DNA from: Paraburkholderia dioscoreae
Lineage (GTDB): Bacteria > Pseudomonadota > Gammaproteobacteria > Burkholderiales > Burkholderiaceae
Assembly: GCF_902459535.1 (NCBI RefSeq)
Contig: NZ_LR699554.1
Span: forward strand, 2,418,001 to 2,482,000
Length of the DNA: 64,000 bases
Reading direction: 5' to 3'
This document shows positions 60,991 through 64,000 of this stretch, one piece after another. The first letter of the stretch is position 1. Each line of letters starts with the position of its first letter. Both the position numbers and the translations under genes were made by a program. Under the pieces are notes generated by a model. That model saw nothing but the letters and a program-made list of their open reading frames with translations, was not told the origin of the DNA and ran no database searches.

Positions 60991-62265
60991 TTAGCCGAGC
61001 GCCGCGCGGAATTTGCGCTCGGCGGCCGCGGCCGCGGTCGGCCGGTGGTAAGCGGGGAACAGGTCTTCGCAGGGCTCATATTCCCGCAGCAACTGTTTAG
61101 CGACGGTGACCTTGTGCACTTCGGTCGGGCCGTCGGCGAGACCCATCTGGAAGGCGCGCGAGATCATGCCGGCGAACGGCATCTCCGACGAAGCACCGAT
61201 CGAACCATGCACATGCAGCGCACGCGCCGCAATGTCGTGCAGCACCTTCGGCATCGCGGCCTTCACGGCTGCGATGTCCTTGCGCACCTTCTGGTAATCC
61301 TGATAGCGGTCGATGCGCCACGCGGTGCGCATAACGAGCAAACGGAATTGCTCGAGTTCGAGCCACGAGTCCGCGATTTTTTCCTGCACCATCTGCTTGT
61401 CCGCAAGCACGCTGCCCTGCGTGTGGCGCGACAGCGCGCGTTCGCACAAGGCGTCGAGCGCTTTCTGCGCGAGGCCGATGGTGCGCATCGCGTGATGCAC
61501 GCGGCCGCCGCCGAGCCGCACCTGCGCGACCACGAAGGCTTCGCCGGGCGCGCCGAGCATATGATCGGCCGGCACGCGCACCTGATCGAAGCTGAGATAG
61601 GCGTGCGTCGCTTCGGGCTCGTCGGCCATGCCGACATTGCGCAGAATGTTCAGGCCCGCGGTGCCCGCCGGCACGATAAACATCGACATGCCCTTGTAGG
61701 CGGACACGTCCGGATCGGTGATCGCCATCACGATGAAAAAGTCCGCGAACCGCGCGTTCGACGCAAACCATTTCTGCCCGCTGATCACCCAGTCGTCACC
61801 GTCGCGCACTGCACGAGTCGTGAAAACCTTTGGATCGGCGCCGCCTTGCGGTTCGGTCATCGCGAAACAGGAGACGATATCGCCCGCCAGCAACGGCGCG
61901 AGATAACGCGTCTTCTGCGCTTCAGTGCCGTAATGCGCGAGGATTTCCGCATTGCCCGAATCGGGCGCCTGGCAGCCGAACACGATCGGAGCGAATAACG
62001 CACGCCCCAGAATCTCGTTGATCAGCGCGAGCTTCACCTGCCCATAGCCCGGGCCGCCGAGTTCGGGGCCGAGGTGGCACGCCCACAGCTTGCGATTCTT
62101 GACCTGCTGCTGCAGCGGCTTCACGAGCGTCTGAAACTTCGGGTCGTGGATATTCCACGGGCTGCCCAAAACATGTTCGAGCGGTTCGACGTCATCGCGT
62201 ACGAACTGCTCGATCCAGTCGAGTTCGGCCTGAAAGTCAGGGTCGGTTTCAAAGTCCCAGGACAT
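60991..62265 (-). CDS. acyl-CoA dehydrogenase (ACAD11-like)
   Basis: A 424-residue acyl-CoA dehydrogenase with MTEPQGGADPKVF, ISGQKWFASNARFADFF and a late GPTEVHKVTVAKQLL motif. The motif set and length match the C-terminal domain of ACAD10/11, which in combination with the kinase eliminates a 4-phospho group to give an enoyl-CoA. ATG 62265 follows AAAGGCAACC; an in-frame ATG at 62289 is less likely. It is the neighbour of the kinase and shares its transcript. Confidence 0.9.
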   Translation of the reverse strand: MSWDFETDPDFQAELDWIEQFVRDDVEPLEHVLGSPWNIHDPKFQTLVKPLQQQVKNRKLWACHLGPELGGPGYGQVKLALINEILGRALFAPIVFGCQAPDSGNAEILAHYGTEAQKTRYLAPLLAGDIVSCFAMTEPQGGADPKVFTTRAVRDGDDWVISGQKWFASNARFADFFIVMAITDPDVSAYKGMSMFIVPAGTAGLNILRNVGMADEPEATHAYLSFDQVRVPADHMLGAPGEAFVVAQVRLGGGRVHHAMRTIGLAQKALDALCERALSRHTQGSVLADKQMVQEKIADSWLELEQFRLLVMRTAWRIDRYQDYQKVRKDIAAVKAAMPKVLHDIAARALHVHGSIGASSEMPFAGMISRAFQMGLADGPTEVHKVTVAKQLLREYEPCEDLFPAYHRPTAAAAAERKFRAALG

Positions 62266-62301
62266 GCGGTTGCCTTTCGAAGTAAGCATGCGAATGAAAG
62301 A

Positions 62302-63039
62302 TCAGGCGAGCAACATGCCGCCGTCGAGCAGCAAGGTCTGGCCAAGCATGTAAGCCGACAGCGGCGACGCAAGGAACAGTGCGCCGCCGGCCATATCCGC
62401 GGGCGTGCCGAGGCGGCCGAGCGGAATGCGCCGCAGCGCGCCCTCGAGTCGCTTCGGGTCCGCGGTCGTCACGCGCGTGAGCTTGGTTTCCACGAGCCCG
62501 GGCGCAATGCCGTTCACGCGGATGCCGTCGCGTGCCCACGCTTCGCCTAGCGTGCGGGTCAGACCGAAGGCGCCGGTTTTCGACGCGTTGTAGGCGGGGT
62601 TGCCACGCGTCGAATGAAACGCCGCGGCCGAACTGACGATGATCATCGCGCCGCGCGCCGCTTTCAACGATTCGAAGCAACGGTCCGCGCAAGCCATCAG
62701 GCTGGTCAGGTTGATGTCGAGCACCTTTTTGAAGCCCGGCGTCTTGAACTCCTGACGGTCGTAAAGCACCGTTCCTTGCGCCTGCACCAGCACGTCGAGC
62801 CTGTCGAATGGCAGTTCGCAGCGCTCGATATTGGCCGACTCCGATACGTCCACCTGGGCGTAATGCAGGCCCTTCAGATTCGAATCGATCGAATCGGCGT
62901 AGTCGGAGACCGAAGCACGCGTGCCCCACACGTGCACCGTCGCGCCTCGCTGCAGGAACGCCTGGGCGATTCCGTTGCCGATACCGCTCGAGCCGCCCAC
63001 CACCAGCACGTTCTTGCCGGTGAAATCCAGTTCGTTCAT
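62302..63039 (-). CDS. SDR family oxidoreductase with modified NNAG motif
   Basis: A 245-residue short-chain dehydrogenase with cofactor motif GGSSGIG, IVSSAA and catalytic YNASK. The NNAG motif that stabilises the central sheet reads QAQG. GGAGACACTG precedes ATG 63039; the in-frame codon at 63069 is upstream of that site. It lies between the CoA-transferase and the ACAD11-like dehydrogenase and may oxidise or reduce the hydroxyacyl-CoA that the kinase acts on. Confidence 0.86.
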   Translation of the reverse strand: MNELDFTGKNVLVVGGSSGIGNGIAQAFLQRGATVHVWGTRASVSDYADSIDSNLKGLHYAQVDVSESANIERCELPFDRLDVLVQAQGTVLYDRQEFKTPGFKKVLDINLTSLMACADRCFESLKAARGAMIIVSSAAAFHSTRGNPAYNASKTGAFGLTRTLGEAWARDGIRVNGIAPGLVETKLTRVTTADPKRLEGALRRIPLGRLGTPADMAGGALFLASPLSAYMLGQTLLLDGGMLLA

Positions 63040-63082
63040 CAGTGTCTCCGTGGCGCCCGAATGAGGCACTCAAATGTGGCGC

Positions 63083-64000
63083 TCAAATGCGCGTGACGCC
63101 CTGATTGGCCAGCTCGTCGATGTGTTGCGCGTCGAAACCCAGCATCTCCAGCAGCTCGCGGCTGTGCTCGCCGAGCGCGGGAGGTGCGCGTTCGATGACG
63201 AGCGGCAGGTCGTCGAAATCCCACAGCGCGCCGATCTGCTGCAGCGAACCGTAGACCGCGTGGCCGTAGGTGGCATGAAGGCCGGCGGCGGCATGCTCGG
63301 CGCTGTCGAGGAAGGCGTCGCTCTGCGCTTCCAATGCGGGCTCGGCAGGTACGCCAGCCGCGTGCAACGCGGCCAGCGCCGCCGCTACATCGAGCGCGGC
63401 AAACGTAGCTTCGGGCTCTTCGCCGGCTAAGTTCGCGAAAGCGTCAGCTTCCGCCGCGCTCAGTGCCGCCACGGCGATCCACCCATCCTTGCAGCGATAA
63501 AGGCGATGCGTAGACGCGATACCATGCTGCCCCGCGTCGAGATGCGCCATCGACGTCAACGCGTGCTCCTGATCGATCGCGATAGCCTCGCTCGCCGTCA
63601 TCGTCATCGCGCCGAGCAATGACGATGCAACCACCTGTCCCTCGCCGGTCCGCATGCGCGCGAGATGCGCGAGCAAGACCGCGAACACCGAAGACAAGGC
63701 CGCCAGATGATCGCCGACGCCAAAGCGCAGCCAGCTCGGCGGATTGCCTTCGCCGCCCGACTCCGTCTCCCAGCCCACCGCCGCCTGCATCAACTGATCG
63801 AAGCCCGGCCAATCGGCGCGCGGACCTTGCGGGCCATACGAGCTGACATGCGCGCAGACGAGCGCCGGCTTGATCTCGCGCAACTGGTTGGGCGCGATGC
63901 CGAGCTTGCGCGCCGCCGGCAAGCGCACGTTGTGATGGACGATATCGGCCCAGTTTGCGAGCGCCTCGATGACCGGTTTACTGCCTTCGGCGCCGAGCTT
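63083..64000 (-). CDS. CaiB/BaiF (family III) CoA-transferase (5' truncated)
   Basis: The frame is open to the right edge of the window, so the N-terminus is missing; 305 codons are visible. The family pattern is clear: LANWADIVHHNVRLPAARKLG, then the segment SYGPQGPRADWPGFDQLMQA with the candidate catalytic Asp, and a C-terminal domain ending RELLEMLGFDAQHIDELANQG. It moves CoA between acids without ATP and could activate the substrate of the kinase/acyl-CoA dehydrogenase module downstream. Confidence 0.88.
   Translation of the reverse strand, partial: KLGAEGSKPVIEALANWADIVHHNVRLPAARKLGIAPNQLREIKPALVCAHVSSYGPQGPRADWPGFDQLMQAAVGWETESGGEGNPPSWLRFGVGDHLAALSSVFAVLLAHLARMRTGEGQVVASSLLGAMTMTASEAIAIDQEHALTSMAHLDAGQHGIASTHRLYRCKDGWIAVAALSAAEADAFANLAGEEPEATFAALDVAAALAALHAAGVPAEPALEAQSDAFLDSAEHAAAGLHATYGHAVYGSLQQIGALWDFDDLPLVIERAPPALGEHSRELLEMLGFDAQHIDELANQGVTRI

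Noticed and set aside
1..64000. CRISPR array, insertion sequence, integrase or tRNA attachment site
   Set aside because: None seen: no regularly spaced repeats, transposase or integrase frames, or tRNA-like sequence, so acquisition as an island cannot be shown from this window.

Overview
This is a GC-rich window with closely packed genes, ATGA stop/start overlaps and strong GGAGAC-type ribosome binding sites. The gene content looks like a Burkholderia/Paraburkholderia-type betaproteobacterium; that is an inference from content and codon use, not from a marker gene. I see no rRNA, tRNA, insertion sequence, phage gene or CRISPR array. Almost the whole window is one catabolic island for a hydrophobic, probably polycyclic acid. 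It holds eight SDR dehydrogenases, four acyl-CoA dehydrogenases, two P450s, one two-subunit Rieske dioxygenase, a second divided Rieske-like pair, three fumarylacetoacetase-type hydrolases and three ACMSD-type amidohydrolases.

Layout. 0-7.1 kb (+): end of a YCF48-like gene, an RND/MMPL exporter, a VOC protein, an enoyl-CoA hydratase, an SDR and an alpha/beta hydrolase. 7.1-11.8 kb: divergent MarR/DHA2 transporter pair, an SDR lacking its catalytic residues, and an MFS permease. 11.9-16 kb: FAH hydrolase, extradiol dioxygenase, SDR and 3Fe-4S-type ferredoxin on the minus strand, divergent from an IclR regulator. This block resembles the ditH/ditC/ditA3/ditR region of known abietane diterpenoid (resin acid) clusters. 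16.3-22.5 kb (+): amidohydrolase, three acyl-CoA dehydrogenases, an enoyl-CoA hydratase and a 2Fe-2S ferredoxin. 22.6-35 kb: two paralogous P450s around a phytoene-desaturase-like oxidoreductase, a TetR regulator, an SDR, a LuxC/LuxE acid-reductase pair and an AraC regulator, then an unrecognised protein, an NTF2-like protein and a glutathione peroxidase. 35-39 kb (-): thiolase, 3-hydroxyacyl-CoA dehydrogenase, FAH and amidohydrolase in one operon. 39.5-48.5 kb: TetR regulator divergent from an acyl-CoA ligase, an SDR, a DUF2889 protein, Rieske dioxygenase alpha and beta subunits, a 3-hydroxyisobutyrate-dehydrogenase-like protein and an aldehyde dehydrogenase. 48.7-54.9 kb (+): LysR, RraA-like aldolase, FAH, aldehyde dehydrogenase, split TPP decarboxylase and alpha/beta hydrolase. 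55-64 kb (-): two Rieske-oxygenase-like proteins with complementary missing parts, an amidohydrolase, SDRs, an APH-type kinase, an acyl-CoA dehydrogenase, an SDR and a CaiB/BaiF CoA-transferase that runs off the window.

Working model (inference). The substrate is moved by the MMPL/MFS proteins, oxidised by P450 and Rieske enzymes fed by two kinds of ferredoxin, cleaved by the extradiol dioxygenase and FAH enzymes, and finished as CoA thioesters by ligase, dehydrogenases, hydratases and thiolase. Three observations stand out. First, a 25-bp element, TGAACA-N13-TGTTCA, recurs with variations in nine intergenic regions between 9.3 and 46 kb, including upstream of a TetR gene. Second, one Rieske-oxygenase-like protein lacks the Rieske cluster but keeps the iron site, next to one that keeps the Rieske cluster but lacks the iron site. 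Third, a LuxC/LuxE pair without luciferase genes sits in a degradative island. No ferredoxin reductase is visible for these oxygenases.
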